Assembly (NCBI GenBank): GCA_011800805.1
Contig: MPNW01000065.1
Span: 24,693-88,692 of the forward strand
Reading direction: 5' to 3'
From: Hirudo medicinalis
Taxonomy: Eukaryota > Annelida > Clitellata > Hirudinida > Hirudinidae
Length of the DNA stretch: 64,000 nucleotides
The position numbers and the translations under genes are program-made. Positions 11,457-28,206 of the stretch are shown here, piece by piece. Each line of letters opens with the position of its first letter. Positions within the stretch are counted from its first letter, which is position 1. The notes beneath the pieces are model-generated. The model was given only the letters and a program-made list of their open reading frames with translations. It was not told the origin of the DNA and searched no databases.

Positions 11457-13563
11457 TTGCAATCTTTAAGCAAACCTGCAAATCAGATACGTTCATCATC
11501 GCAAGTGATCTTGTAACTCTAATAGACTCAACAATATCATCCGCTGGTGATTTCACAGTTACCGAGAAGGTGCAATTATTTCAATTTGCGCAAAAGCATG
11601 TGATCAAGAAAGTCACATGCTGACAAAACAAACAACTTTACTTACATTGGAGAGTGCAAGTCAACTTCTCGAAACCAATTATAACTATTTTTGTACTGCA
11701 TTTTGAATAAAGACCTCATGACTTAAATTAATACCTAAAATTATTTTATCTGACTTTCTCTTGCAATACATAAAATAAATACATAATATATATTAATGAA
11801 TCCTGCGAATACTTTTTACAAACATTCTATGAAATAAGTAAATAAAAAGTACTAGAATAACATCATTTGTCTTTCAACAAACATGTTAAATTAGAATAAG
11901 CATTCAATATTTGCATACAAATATTAACAGAGATACAATTTAGCAAGCGTATTAGCTATAAACTCGAGAAAGCCGAAAAACGACTTTTTCAAAATCATAA
12001 TTCCATTTGTACATATGTGGATAATCAGAATACATTATTTGGCAAATGTCACTAATAAAGCGATTGAGCTTAGATATGTTACTTACCAAAGACTAGTAAT
12101 CATATCTGGCGGCTTAAATCGCTATTTCTCTAAAGGAGCGTGCACATTTCATTAGTTTGGTAAAGGCAATAGTTTGCGTTTGTACTGTCAAGGCAAAGTC
12201 TGGCAGCACAAATAAATATCAGTTTATCAGTGTTTATTGTTAATGTGAAATGTACATCATTTGTCTCAAGTTGCTTTACCCTTTTGCTTAACCTTTTAGC
12301 CTTTTCTCCTCACCTTCCCTCTAATCTTTTATTTAATGGGATTTCCCTCGTTAAAAATTGTAAGTTACACTATTGAACAATAATCTTATGCACGAATGCA
12401 ATTATGAAGTGACTGATATCCCAGCTCTGTGATAATATCATCGAAGGATGTTAGTCAAGAAGCGGACAAAAGCCAACTCATGGACGGTGACCTTTGGTAT
12501 CCGGCCATGGTAAACCGTGAAGATCCGACAAAATTTGCTCTGCGTGAGTTTGTTTTTGCTCGTGAGTTCTCCAGGTACCGCCATCATAAAAAGGAAAGCT
12601 AACAATTTGTGGAAGTCAAATTTTTAACATTTTGTGAACGACTTGATAACATATTACAAACTTTATTAATCAAGACTAAAAATTAATTTACTGTGGAACC
12701 ATGGTTTTATGCACGACGTTTGAAAATAATCCCAATTTTTCACGCTTTGCATGAATATGTTCCCCTCATAAAATTTTGGTTCTTGTGATTAGAATAAGGT
12801 TTCAAATAAAATGTTCAATTAAGAGAAGGTTACATCTAATTTTCTATATACTGTATACTGTAATACATTTGCAATTTTAAAGTATTTCCTGTAGTTATAT
12901 CTTCATCGTGTGAATTTTAATCGATTTCAAAAGAAATTTTTGCTATGTTTACCTAAATATTCGAAATTAATTTGAAATATATTCTGAAATGATCGACTTT
13001 AAATATTATATATATTCGAAATATAATAGTAATGTTAATTCGATTTTTAAATATGTTATCGTTATTTTGCTGCCATTGGGCAAGATTTTAAATTTTGTTT
13101 TTACGTTAAACATTGCGATAAAAATTTAAGTATAATTTATTTGATAATTTAAATATTATTATGAAATACCTCTATTTTTGTGCGTCTTTTGAGGGATTGG
13201 TCAAATTTTTATCTGTAACAGGTGATTTTTAATCTATGTTTATTTAATTGTTTTAATTGTTTAAGAAAGTGGCAGGTGTTCGCATTCGTATTTAGGGGCC
13301 CGAAATTTCTGTCGGCGGCCCTGGTCAGATATAAATTTAATGTTGCAGAGTAGTTGGCAAATATGGAAAATGATAACTAATTTTAATTGACCACAAATCA
13401 GGAAGAATGATAATCCATTTCTCACTCTTCAAACATTAATAACAAAATAATGTTTGCATTCATTTATTTCAACAAAATTTATAAAAAATTGGCTTAGCAC
13501 CTACGTTATAACATTTCGTTCATAAACCTGCCTAACATGAATTGGAGACGAAGTTGTGATCCA
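11457..13563. other. Intergenic region between NCLX and coronin
   Basis: The right part holds the coronin 3' flank, because coronin is transcribed leftward and stops at 13564. The left part holds the NCLX promoter and a possible noncoding first exon near 11480-11570. A hAT-like end fragment lies at 13294-13324. The rest is AT-rich with no recognised gene. Confidence 0.5.
13294..13324 (+). repeat. hAT-like terminal fragment, copy 3
   Basis: The best preserved copy of the motif that ends TTTCTGTCGGCGGCCCTGG. It pairs in sequence with 421-448 and, inverted, with 3566-3596. Confidence 0.5.
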
Positions 13564-19193
<5,630 letters not shown>

Positions 19194-20695
19194 CTAAATT
19201 GTGAAATAATTAAAAAATAATTTGAATTCAGAAACACCAATAAATAATATTACAAGACACACCAATTGGTTGTGCTTTTGAACACAGTCCACAAATGTTT
19301 TGACTTCATGTGAACAGTTGAGAGTGGCTCCCTTGTTTTCCATGTAGCATCCAACCATAACATCCTGTAATTCCTTGCAGACTAATGTCTGCTTCAAAGG
19401 TTCTCTAAAATGAAAAATCAAGTATCAAGTCTATTTCAACAAATCCGCCATTCTAATAATAACATTTTGGATTGTTCTTACGGGAATTTGTTCTCAACTT
19501 CCTTGATTGTAGCTTGGAATTGCTCTTGGCTTGTTTCTTTGAGGATCTTATTCTGAAGCAATCAAGCCAAAAGCCAGTAAGTATACTATACCAGTGATAA
19601 ACATTATAATGTTTATTTGTGTGGTCAACATGCATGACATCATTCTATAGATATTTTACATATACATTTTTTATGTCATATACATGAGAGAAAACATTAA
19701 ATGTTATCAAAATGCTTCAATTAACATTTAGCAAACCTGCTCTTTCAATGAGTCTAATTGTCTTTTGTAATAATCCTCAAACATCTTCACTTGTTCCTTC
19801 TTAGACAAAAAAGTTGCCTCTGTTTCAAAAGGCTTGCTTTGAGGCTTGCTGCTCTGAAAAAGTTACAGAGTCATTAAAACTAAAAGTTGTTTCAATAAAC
19901 TCAATTTAATAATCACTTTTCAAAGAATAAAATAATTTTACTCTTATTACAGCAAATAAATTGTGTTAGACAAATCCCACATATCTTACATTTTCAAAGT
20001 AATTACATTCATAATCTACAAGCATCCCACCCATCATCCTGATTAAAATAATATTATTTACATGTAAGTTGGCTCAGAGGATGGCTTTCCTGCAAACAAC
20101 GGTAATAGCAACAGTCACAACATGTCGAGTTTGAAACCAAGCTTGCATTGCCTAAACGCCCTGGGAAATTGGCACTGTTTAAATGATTAAAGCACCCCTG
20201 ATGCTCACACTTATGGTGCTATGTAAATTAACTTACATACAAAATCATATCTAAATAAGGATAAGAGAAACTGCTTTTCCATTTCAAATTGTCAAAATGC
20301 TTCTGCAAGATAGCAATGGAATTCCAAAAGTGGATTTGCATATCATCACGTTATCCATATACAATTATAGTTTAGTTTAATCCTGAATTTGCAAAGAAAC
20401 TGCTGATTCAAAATACTTACATCATTTGATTCTTCAGAAGATTCTATGAAAATTTGAAATATTCATTTAAAACTTAATGATTATTATTAATAACTTCAAA
20501 TTAAAATCACTTACCCGGATTGTTTACTTGCCTGAGCAACCTTTTAGCAACTTCCTCTGACACCTAATTAATAAATATTGGTTTAATTGAATATCTTTTA
20601 ACAATACTAAAATTCCATATTAAGGCATAACCTACGCCAACTATGGTGTTATCGCCATCATCTTCAATTTCTTCTCTACTTTGTTGTCCACCCAT
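19194..20695 (-). CDS. CHCHD3: MICOS subunit, twin-CX9C protein (MIC19/MIC25 type)
   Basis: Six exons: 20695-20636, 20563-20515, 20443-20421 (a 23-nt microexon), 19853-19737, 19552-19482 and 19404 downward. The protein opens MGGQQS, an N-myristoylation-type start shared with CHCHD3. An acidic, then coiled-coil-like middle follows (SSKPQSKPFETE, KEQVKMFEDYYKRQLDSLKE). The C-terminal CHCH domain has two exact CX9C pairs at about C116/C126 and C137/C147, the substrate of Mia40 oxidation in the intermembrane space. MIC19 and MIC25 sit at cristae junctions with MIC60. The end is uncertain: reading through from 19263 gives a 22-residue hydrophobic tail stopping at 19194. Alternatively, splicing at GTGTGT to an exon near 19184 would give a different short tail. 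The length, about 154 plus tail, is shorter than human CHCHD3 (227). It could equally be the CHCHD6 co-orthologue. Confidence 0.85.
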
Positions 20696-22648
20696 ATCAA
20701 CTTAATGAGAAGCCGGCTCGAACCTTCTATCTCAAGACCCATAAATCCAAGGACGAAAAGTTAATAACAACAAATCGCTAACATAAAAGTGAAATTGCAA
20801 AATTTACATGTAATAATTTATTATATGATTGTTTGAACTATTAACTGTTTTTGTAAATCAAAAACATTAAATTGGCTATTAATTTATGCTGAAGGGGTTT
20901 GGGGATGAAAAATGTGTCGCACTCGAATTCGAAGGTTAGGCCTTGGATGGTTGCTAATTTCGGGAGAGGTTAAACGAAGTTCCATCCCATCCTGCTGAAA
21001 ACAATGCCCTTCAGACCCTTCTTTACCCCGTGGAAGTTCTATATGTAATATACACTGTTGCTTAACAATGTTATTATGGTGGGTTCAAGTATCAAATGAG
21101 AAGTCTATGACAGTTGAGACTATAGCCTTTACCAAGAAATTAGTTTTACACCAATATCCTCCGATGGGAGATATAACAAAACTATAATTCGGTGGCTAGT
21201 TCATAACAGTTATAACTAGATATGTCGCTATGATATTACCATCGGGAAAAGAGATACATCGATTTAAGTCGATGATGTCAACCATCTATTGTTGTTAGTG
21301 CCGAGCAGGAAGTTATTTACTCCTCCCTACGGGGGTGTTCACCCCCAAAAATTTTGAGGACCCCCCAGCAAGTGCACCCCCGTTAGGGGGATGCATACCT
21401 CCAAGCAACCAAGAAACTAAATTCCAAGTGTTGCGGTATCAGAGCGTAGATTGGTACATTCGCATCTACTTCGGGTTTCGAATGTCAGGCTCATCGAGTT
21501 TCAAAAGGAACACGGAATTGCAGGCGATGTTAAGTATCAACGTCCAATAAAAGGCCAGACTTCAATAAAAGGACAGATCATTGATCGTAAGAGTATAAAT
21601 GTCCTTGCTGCATGGACTCTTCCTTATTTCTCATTGTTTAAGTTACTCTTACTCCCCAGCTGGATATTGTATGTTGTAATGTGGCCGTTTTTATAATTGA
21701 AGTGTTGTAGATAATCATCTTGCCTTCCGTTATAATACTGGGTTAGTTACTACATCAGTTGTAATGTTTCATTTATGATATATTATTTTTATTTATAAAT
21801 TAATCTGCGTTGCTGACGAGCACAAATGTCAAAACGCAAAGAAGCGAATGAAAGAAATTGCATTATGATGAAAGGCGGATGAGCAAGAAAGTCCGAACAG
21901 ATTATGTAAGCTCCTCAGTTTTGGCTCAACCTGTGGACGATAAAGATGTTTCCGAGAGTGAATCTAAAGTGAAAAATAACAAATGTGGCTGCGCTGTTGC
22001 TGAAGATGTTGAACTGGAATCAGGCAGTGACTGTGGTCAGCTGATCATCATCCCGACTGGTGTCAACCTCATCCTACGATAAGTATTTGTGGATCGCAAA
22101 AGTGTCAGATGGATATGTTGTAACTCAAATGGAACATACGAGTCATTGACGCCAGATAGTATCGATTATAGCATCCTGTGATCGGTTGACCAAGTTTATG
22201 TAGCTAAAGTCAAACTAATGGCCATTCCTATCCAAAACAAGTATAACAGGTATTTTGGAAGCCATTGGAGAGGCTATGCAGACCATTAAACGGGACAGGG
22301 TAGTTGCTTTGACAAACCTCGCAGTCAGTTTTCGTCTCGCGAAAGTTTAAAAACTTATCTAGCTGACAGACTGAATGGATTATCCCTTATGTACATATAT
22401 CAAAATATTGAAATGACAGTGGTCGTCATATCTTTAAGAGCGCCACATTTTTTCACATAACTTTCTTAAATATGAATTTTATAACCTCAAATTTGGTTAT
22501 ATAATTTAAATATCATTACGAAATCTTATAATAAAGTTGAAAACGAATTTATTACATGTTTTAACAGGAAATGCAAATTAATGTGCCAATTTGTTCGTCA
22601 TATCTTTAAAATCGGTTTAACGTATTTGCATAATTAATATCATTGTCG

Positions 22649-22801
22649 AGGTCCCTTAGTGTCAGTTTTGGTGACCGCTCCTTCTACGTCAGTGGAACTA
22701 GAACATGGAATGCCCTCCCCGTTCATATTCGAACTGCCCCCACACCTGAGCTCTTTGGAGCTCAACTAAAGACTTATCTTTTTGATGAGTGTTACTCATA
22801 A
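22649..22801 (+). pseudogene. C-terminal fragment of a LINE reverse transcriptase
   Basis: The frame reads SVSFGDRSFYVSGTRTWNAL, then PVHIRTAPTPELF and LKTYLFDECYS before a stop. 'GDRSF.V.G.R.WN.LP..IR......F...LK..LF' is the standard C-terminus of many non-LTR retrotransposon polymerases. Only this tail is present. Confidence 0.75.
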
Positions 22802-22989
22802 CAAAATTACACTAGCCTACTTTTCATGTTTTATTCACATGTTTCAATTTTAATTAATATTATTTATTTTTATTTCTGTATTTACTTATTCACTTGACTT
22901 TTTATTTTTTATTTTTACTCGATTGCCTTCTGATTGCGCTGGTTTGTTATAGTGCCTTGACATCCTAGGATATATAAGACACTTTAAAT

Positions 22990-23330
22990 ACTGATTGAAA
23001 TTGAATGCCGTTAAAAACTCTCACACCTCAAGAAACAGGATAGACAGCTGGAATGGGCAAAACACATGGATGATTATGGGGACCTTACAGAAGTCAATAA
23101 TTATTCTAGACGAAACAAAGTTTAACATCTATGATCTGATGGATGCCACTGTTACTGGCATGATTTAGAGATGGAGTAAGAGATTTATTACAGTAGAAAA
23201 CTCGGAGAGTTTCCGTGACGGTATGGAGAGGATTACTTCGGTCAGACAGAATTAGCTTTTCTGTGAGGAAAATTTGAATATAAAAGACCTGAAACCCTTT
23301 CATAATTACATTTTTAAAGATTTAAAAAAA
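22990..23330 (+). pseudogene. Possible Tc1/mariner transposase remnant
   Basis: A short readable stretch gives KSIIILDETKFNIYDLMDA, resembling the 'KVIFSDETKFNLFGSDG' catalytic-Asp region of Tc1-like transposases. Further pieces in the same area are interrupted by stops. Too little remains for a firm call. Confidence 0.35.
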
Positions 23331-24453
23331 AAACATCAAGAAAAATGGCTATAAAATATCCGGCGGCTTACATAAGCATTAGCAAGCGGTTTAGAGATTG
23401 ACCCTAAGTAGTCTAAGTTTCAGAGTGCGGCACCCCCACTCCCCGCCAAAGTATTCTAGATCCGCCCCTGCCCGCAGTTCTAATCAAACTCGGAATCGTC
23501 GTGGTGGATGAACGTCATTGGGGTTCAAAAAAGTTAGCATCTGCATTCTCTTCCTGGAGCAAAAATGCGTAGTTGAGATGTTTTTAGGGTGTTGGTCTAT
23601 GTGGACTTAAGTCCACAGTATTCACAGGTGCATTGCAAAAAATTTGGTCTTGGCCCATATTGTTTGTGCGCTACATCATTCAATGGTGCGTCAAATATGA
23701 GAGATCACCGAGGCGGTGTAGTCTGTACCAACGGGGGAGATAAACCCTCTATCCCCCACCCTCATTACAAGATCCTGTATAACTCCTTGCTGCCAAGAAT
23801 TCGAAGGTCTCCATCATTGTGAAGTCAATGGATATAAGATTAAAAATCTTCTACAAAATTTGAATACCTCAACAATCCCGACATGAAACAGTTTTTCGAT
23901 AACCGAACCATAGGGTTCATCCTTAACTACGTCTCCTAACCCAATAAGTACTGCACTTCAGCTTTTCCCCAAGGGGTCTTAACCTTAGTTCAACTTGGGG
24001 AAATGACATTTTTTTTTGCTTTTTGTTGCCCCTCCTGAGGAAAACGATGAAGCTTAATATAATAATCCTCTTGGGATTCGATTTAACTCTTATTTATTTG
24101 ATTGGAATCAATTGCAAAAACTTGAAGTTTGCAACTTGTGATTTTGTGACAAAGGTAAAGTTGGTGCAAAACTCAGAAAGATCAAAGGTGAAACAGGGAC
24201 TTAACGTGTGGAATACTCAGTCTATTAATTAATTTTGAAAAAACACTGACTTTCCCAAAACACAAGTTTGGTTTTTGGTAATTTATTTATCAGGATTTCA
24301 TAGGATGCTTCAACACATAAAGAAAAAATTGCTGCACTTGTATTATAATTAGTAATAAACAAAGCAAAAACAAAAGTGAATATAAATGCTGCCAACAACC
24401 TCAAACCATCCCTGATAAATTAGTGAATAATTTTTAGAAAGCATGTTGTATGC

Positions 24454-25629
24454 TTAGATCAGAGGAGGGAAATCCTCATCAAGAAGGCAATGTCTTCTGC
24501 AGGTGGGGCATGTTGACTGCTCCTCAAACCATCTCTTCACACACTGTAAATGGATATTTAAGTTAAATAAATGAAAAGGTTATCCCCTATTTATGTAGCA
24601 CCACAAACACAAGCATTAGAGTTACTACATAGCATAGCTTCTGGAGGTTGCTTTATTGAGACACAAGTTGAGTTCTGAACGTGACACACAATGACTGTTG
24701 CTTTGGTAAAGGAAGCAACCCTCTGAGCCTCATGTTGGATTAAATAATAAATAGTTAATTCTCAATGAAAGGAATGAATAGACATTACTGTATCATGAAA
24801 CATGTGCCCACACTGAAGTCTGATAGAATGTTGAGCTGCCAACTGAGTGTAACAAATAAGGCATTCTTTGCATGATGAATGAAATGAGGAAGAATCTTTA
24901 GTTTTGTTCTCTCTTGATGCCTTAATTTAAAACTAATGATAAATAAATGCACGAAATTAATCTTCGTAATAATCAAAATTCATATTCAACAAATGAAGTC
25001 ACAATATGAAGTGAATAATCCAATCATTTAATTGCAATCACCAACATTCAGCCATTTCCACACAGCAAGAATTTGAAATTTAGAAACTGATGTAAAACCA
25101 AATGAACCCATTCGGAAATATTAGTATTTAAAATTAAATAGAGACCTTTTGAGACTCAGATTGCAACACAGACTCTGCTGCTCTTGAAATTATTACGCTG
25201 TTCGTTATGTTACAGAAGTTGTTTTTTTCTACTTGAATAATTTCAAGGATATGCTGATACAACTCTGATCTGGAAGCAACATAGTTTCTGAAATTCTTAA
25301 ATTAATATCCTATTTTGCAAGAGATATAAGCTATTTTATTAAGTTTACACAGTATGTAAATTATTGAACGAATACCAAAAATAAGTAATTGTCTAATATT
25401 AGCGAAATTATCCAGTTCTTGTAGAAGGAATTATAAATTTAATTGAGCAATTTAAAATATCTTACCTCGAACATTGCGGAAACAACTGTGACAAACTATC
25501 TATTATAACAGATACTTTCATTTTACTCAGAGCTGGCATAGATAATGTTTCATCGACATTTTTCATCAAATGATTCGATGACTTTTGCGACGTACTAGAT
25601 TTCCTTCTGGAGACACTTTTATTTGGCAT
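24454..25629 (-). CDS. Small RING-H2 protein with DZIP3/TTC3-like RING
   Basis: Four exons (25629-25466, 25287-25146, 24920-24789, 24543-24454) join in phase to give 175 residues. The N-terminal half is basic and Ser/Lys-rich (MPNKSVSRRKSSTSQKSS), followed by a probably helical part (SRSELYQHILEIIQVEKNN). The C-terminus is a complete C3H2C3 RING: C122, C125, C139, H141, H144, C147, C158, C161. Its end, TCPTCRRHCLLDEDFPPLI, closely resembles the last residues of the DZIP3 RING as I remember it; TTC3 is similar. RING-H2 domains bind E2 enzymes, so ubiquitin-ligase activity is the natural inference. DZIP3 and TTC3 are very large, whereas this protein is essentially only the RING plus a short arm. 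The start is the ATG opening the first exon; an upstream exon cannot be excluded. Confidence 0.75.
24580..24735 (+). repeat. Dispersed short repeat, copy 2
   Basis: Diverged copy of 14391-14560, inside the last intron of the RING gene. Shares TTTATGTAGC, GTGACACACAATGACTGTTG and GCAACCC. Confidence 0.45.
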
Positions 25630-25958
25630 TTTAAAAGGTTGATAGTCGTCAAAGAAAACGGGAAGAATCACCTATCCATTACAGCAAGTAAACAAATGTA
25701 TGAGTGTGCGAGATAACACCCGTGCGCGACAAATTATCGTTTTTGAACAAATGATTAATTTATAATATTTGCCATTAATATAATGCATGTGTTATGGTTT
25801 ATTTAAATTTCAGTACTTTAAAACATCAACAATTTATAGCATTAATTCGACCAATTGGACAGAAATTCTGAGCTTAGTTGCACATTTATTTATTTGATTA
25901 AGGTCCGTTGCATGACTAAACTTAATTGCACATTATAATAGCTTCTATTTATTTAGAT

Positions 25959-26982
25959 AAGAGGTTCTCAACCTTTCTAGTTCTAGGCATTTGCTTCGAT
26001 GGTGCGGCGACTCCAAACGACAATGAATGGATTGTATCAATCAGACCACTCCAATGCCGGTGTATTAGCCAATGTAAATACTGTTTTTGACTTATAAATA
26101 TTAGAAAGCTTATGTCTAAAACTTTTTTTGTATCATTTCACATCCTTATTTATAAATTTTAAGTTATTTCAAGAAATCTTATAACAGTTTCTTTCTTTTC
26201 TTATAATTTTTACTTTATTTTTTATAAATATTTGAGCATATTTTAATATTTTAAGCAATATTTGAGTTAAAAGTTGCAAACAGCTGAAATAAAATAATAG
26301 AAAACAATTCTGTTTGCTTATTCAGAAATTCCTGAGGTAGCCTTTGCAAGAGCAAATCATCTTCAGTAACAAGTCTATTTCTGCATTTTGACTTAATAAC
26401 CAATAAAATTGAAAAGCCCATTTCACATAGATATGATGTTGGAAAAAGGAGGCAACAAAATCTCAGAACAAGTTATAAATCCAAAAACTTGTTCCAAAAT
26501 CTAACTGACATAGAAAAAATAATTTTTTGCTGCTAATGAGTTCACTGAGCTCTTCATATGCATTATCAGGAACATCTTCAATTTTAATTGTGCCTATTCT
26601 GTCCTATGACACCTAACTGATTTTGACCATTTAAACCCACAGAACTACCTTTGACTCCCACTAGCATATCGCCCACATAATCGAAACCTGTAATCATCTC
26701 ATCCTTTTACTTCTCCATCGATATGAGTTCTGCCTCTGCACGCTGCTCAGTTCTTTCCCATTTGGACTATTGCAACTCACATCCTCCATCTCCTTTCTTC
26801 AACTCATCCAAAATAATCTGATGAGGCCTTAGCAAGGCAAGCTAAGCTCTACTGTGCAGGTATTTAATCTTTAAAATTTACATTTATTTTAAGATCATGT
26901 TTGTAAAAATTCTTAATGTTTCAGGCAACCCCTCACAAAGCATCAGGATACCCACCTAGGGGTCACAGGCTGAGAACTGCTG
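25959..26982 (-). mobile_element. Non-autonomous hAT transposon (ZBED-like transposase relic)
   Basis: The left end AAGAGGTTCTCAACC pairs with the right end, whose reverse complement is CAGCAGTTCTCAGCC; these resemble 'CAGNGGTTCTCAACC' hAT/Charlie ends. The flanks carry an 8-bp target duplication, ATTTAGAT (25951-25958) and AATTAGAT (26983-26990), with one mismatch. Eight base pairs is the hAT hallmark. On the minus strand, about 26480 down to 26320, a relic reads FPTSYLCEMGFSILLVIKSK and CRNRLVTEDDL, the dimerisation-domain end of ZBED5/SCAND3-like hAT transposases. The element is 1,024 bp, so most of the transposase gene is missing. Confidence 0.8.
26640..26830 (+). pseudogene. LINE reverse-transcriptase fragment nested in the hAT element
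   Basis: The plus strand includes SVLSHLDYCNSHPPSPFFNS, resembling the 'SRLDYCNSLL.GLP' motif near the C-terminal part of many LINE polymerases. It is short and interrupted. Confidence 0.4.
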
Positions 26983-27164
26983 AATTAGATCATCTTGCAA
27001 AGCCCATCTGACCACAAAATATTATATCATTATATCAATACAACATTGTCACAACATCACTTTTATATAATTTCTAGTTACTTAAGGCATTTTTCTCTTG
27101 TGTATGGACATCAGTTAACATATTGAGCATGGGTTATTTGTGCCTCTAGAAATTAAAGAGTATA

Positions 27165-28070
27165 CAGTGGGTGATCGGTTAACGAACAGTCCGGATAACG
27201 AACAAATCGTATGACGAACACTTACATGAAAGATTTTTGTGTTCGGACAACGAACACATATTTGGATAACGAACTTAAACGAATATCACGGAGCGGTTAC
27301 CGGAAATCTGCTGTCACTTTCCATGTGAACTAACGCGCGACTCTGTTTCCCACGTTGCCGCATAACACAACGTATTTAGTGTGTATCGAAACTTTGTCAG
27401 TTGTGTACGCTAGTTGGTTTCTGTTCTGTTTCTGAACACTTTATAAAAATAACTGAAAATCTGACAATATTATGAGATCTGAAATTGGAGGTGAACGAGG
27501 ATGACATAGAAGAGCTCATAATGGAACATAAAGATGAGCTGACGACAGAAGAGCTCAAAGAAATCTTGAATGAAGAACTCCAAGAAACAAAGCGGAATGT
27601 GTCCCCTTCTGAACAAGAGGAAGACGAAAGAGACCAATGCCGACATCTGACATTAAAGATCTTTTGAAGAAGTGGGAGGATGTCAGAGCAATGGTCTTGA
27701 AATGGCACCCAAATCAAGATGATGTCAGTAGGGTTGGGGATGTCTTCAATGACAATGCCATTAATCACTTCTGGAAAATCCTGAAAAAGAGAGAAAAGCA
27801 ATCGACATTGGACATGTTCTTTAAGGCCCCATAAACAAAAAATGAAAAGGCCTGATTAATATACAAGAATATATAAATATGCATTGTTTTTTTAATAAAC
27901 TTACTAAGAAATTATACATAATTTGTTTTTAATTTCATTTTTAAGGGTCTCCGGAACGAATTAATTGATTTCACATAAAATCTATGGTAAATCGATGATT
28001 GATTAACGAACAATTCGGATAGCGAACATAGTCTTGGAACGGATTTAGTTCGTTAACCAATCACCCACTG
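27165..28070 (+). mobile_element. pogo/Tigger-type transposon with decayed transposase
   Basis: The ends are 24-bp inverted repeats starting CAGTGGGTGAT(C/T)GGTTAACG, with one mismatch, flanked by TA on both sides (27163-27164, 28071-28072). This is the tc1/mariner TA duplication. Inside, near 27485-27837, is the end of a Tigger/CENP-B-like transposase: VNEDDIEELIMEHKDELTTE, then after a frame change near 27640 WEDVRAMVLKWHPNQDD and REKQSTLDMFF. Tigger transposases end in the same way. The N-terminal and catalytic parts are gone, so the 906-bp copy cannot move on its own. A spare AACGAAC-type motif recurs near each end. Confidence 0.85.
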
Positions 28071-28206
28071 TATTTCACTTCAAAGATGTGAAAAGCAAAC
28101 AAAAAAATGGATTCTTTCAGAATTGAAGTGGCCACTGTTAAAAGAATAGAATTCACCATTTTGTCCTCAGATTGTGTTTTTACCGGGCATGTTTGACACT
28201 CTGAAT

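Larger units (their letters stand above)
20696..24453. other. Intergenic region with transposon debris
   Basis: Contains the MICOS gene's 5' flank, a C/G-run segment near 21310-21400 (GGGGGTGTTCACCCCC-like), a LINE reverse-transcriptase tail at 22649-22801, a possible Tc1-like remnant near 22990-23330 and a hAT-like or similar end near 23455-23475 (GATCCGCCCCTG). The right end is the 3' flank of the RING gene. Open frames near 21335 and 21858 show no recognisable family. Confidence 0.45.

Noticed and set aside
27397..27801. 134-residue minus-strand open frame, Ser-rich
   Set aside because: It is the antisense of the Glu/Asp-rich Tigger transposase tail, which is recognisable on the plus strand.
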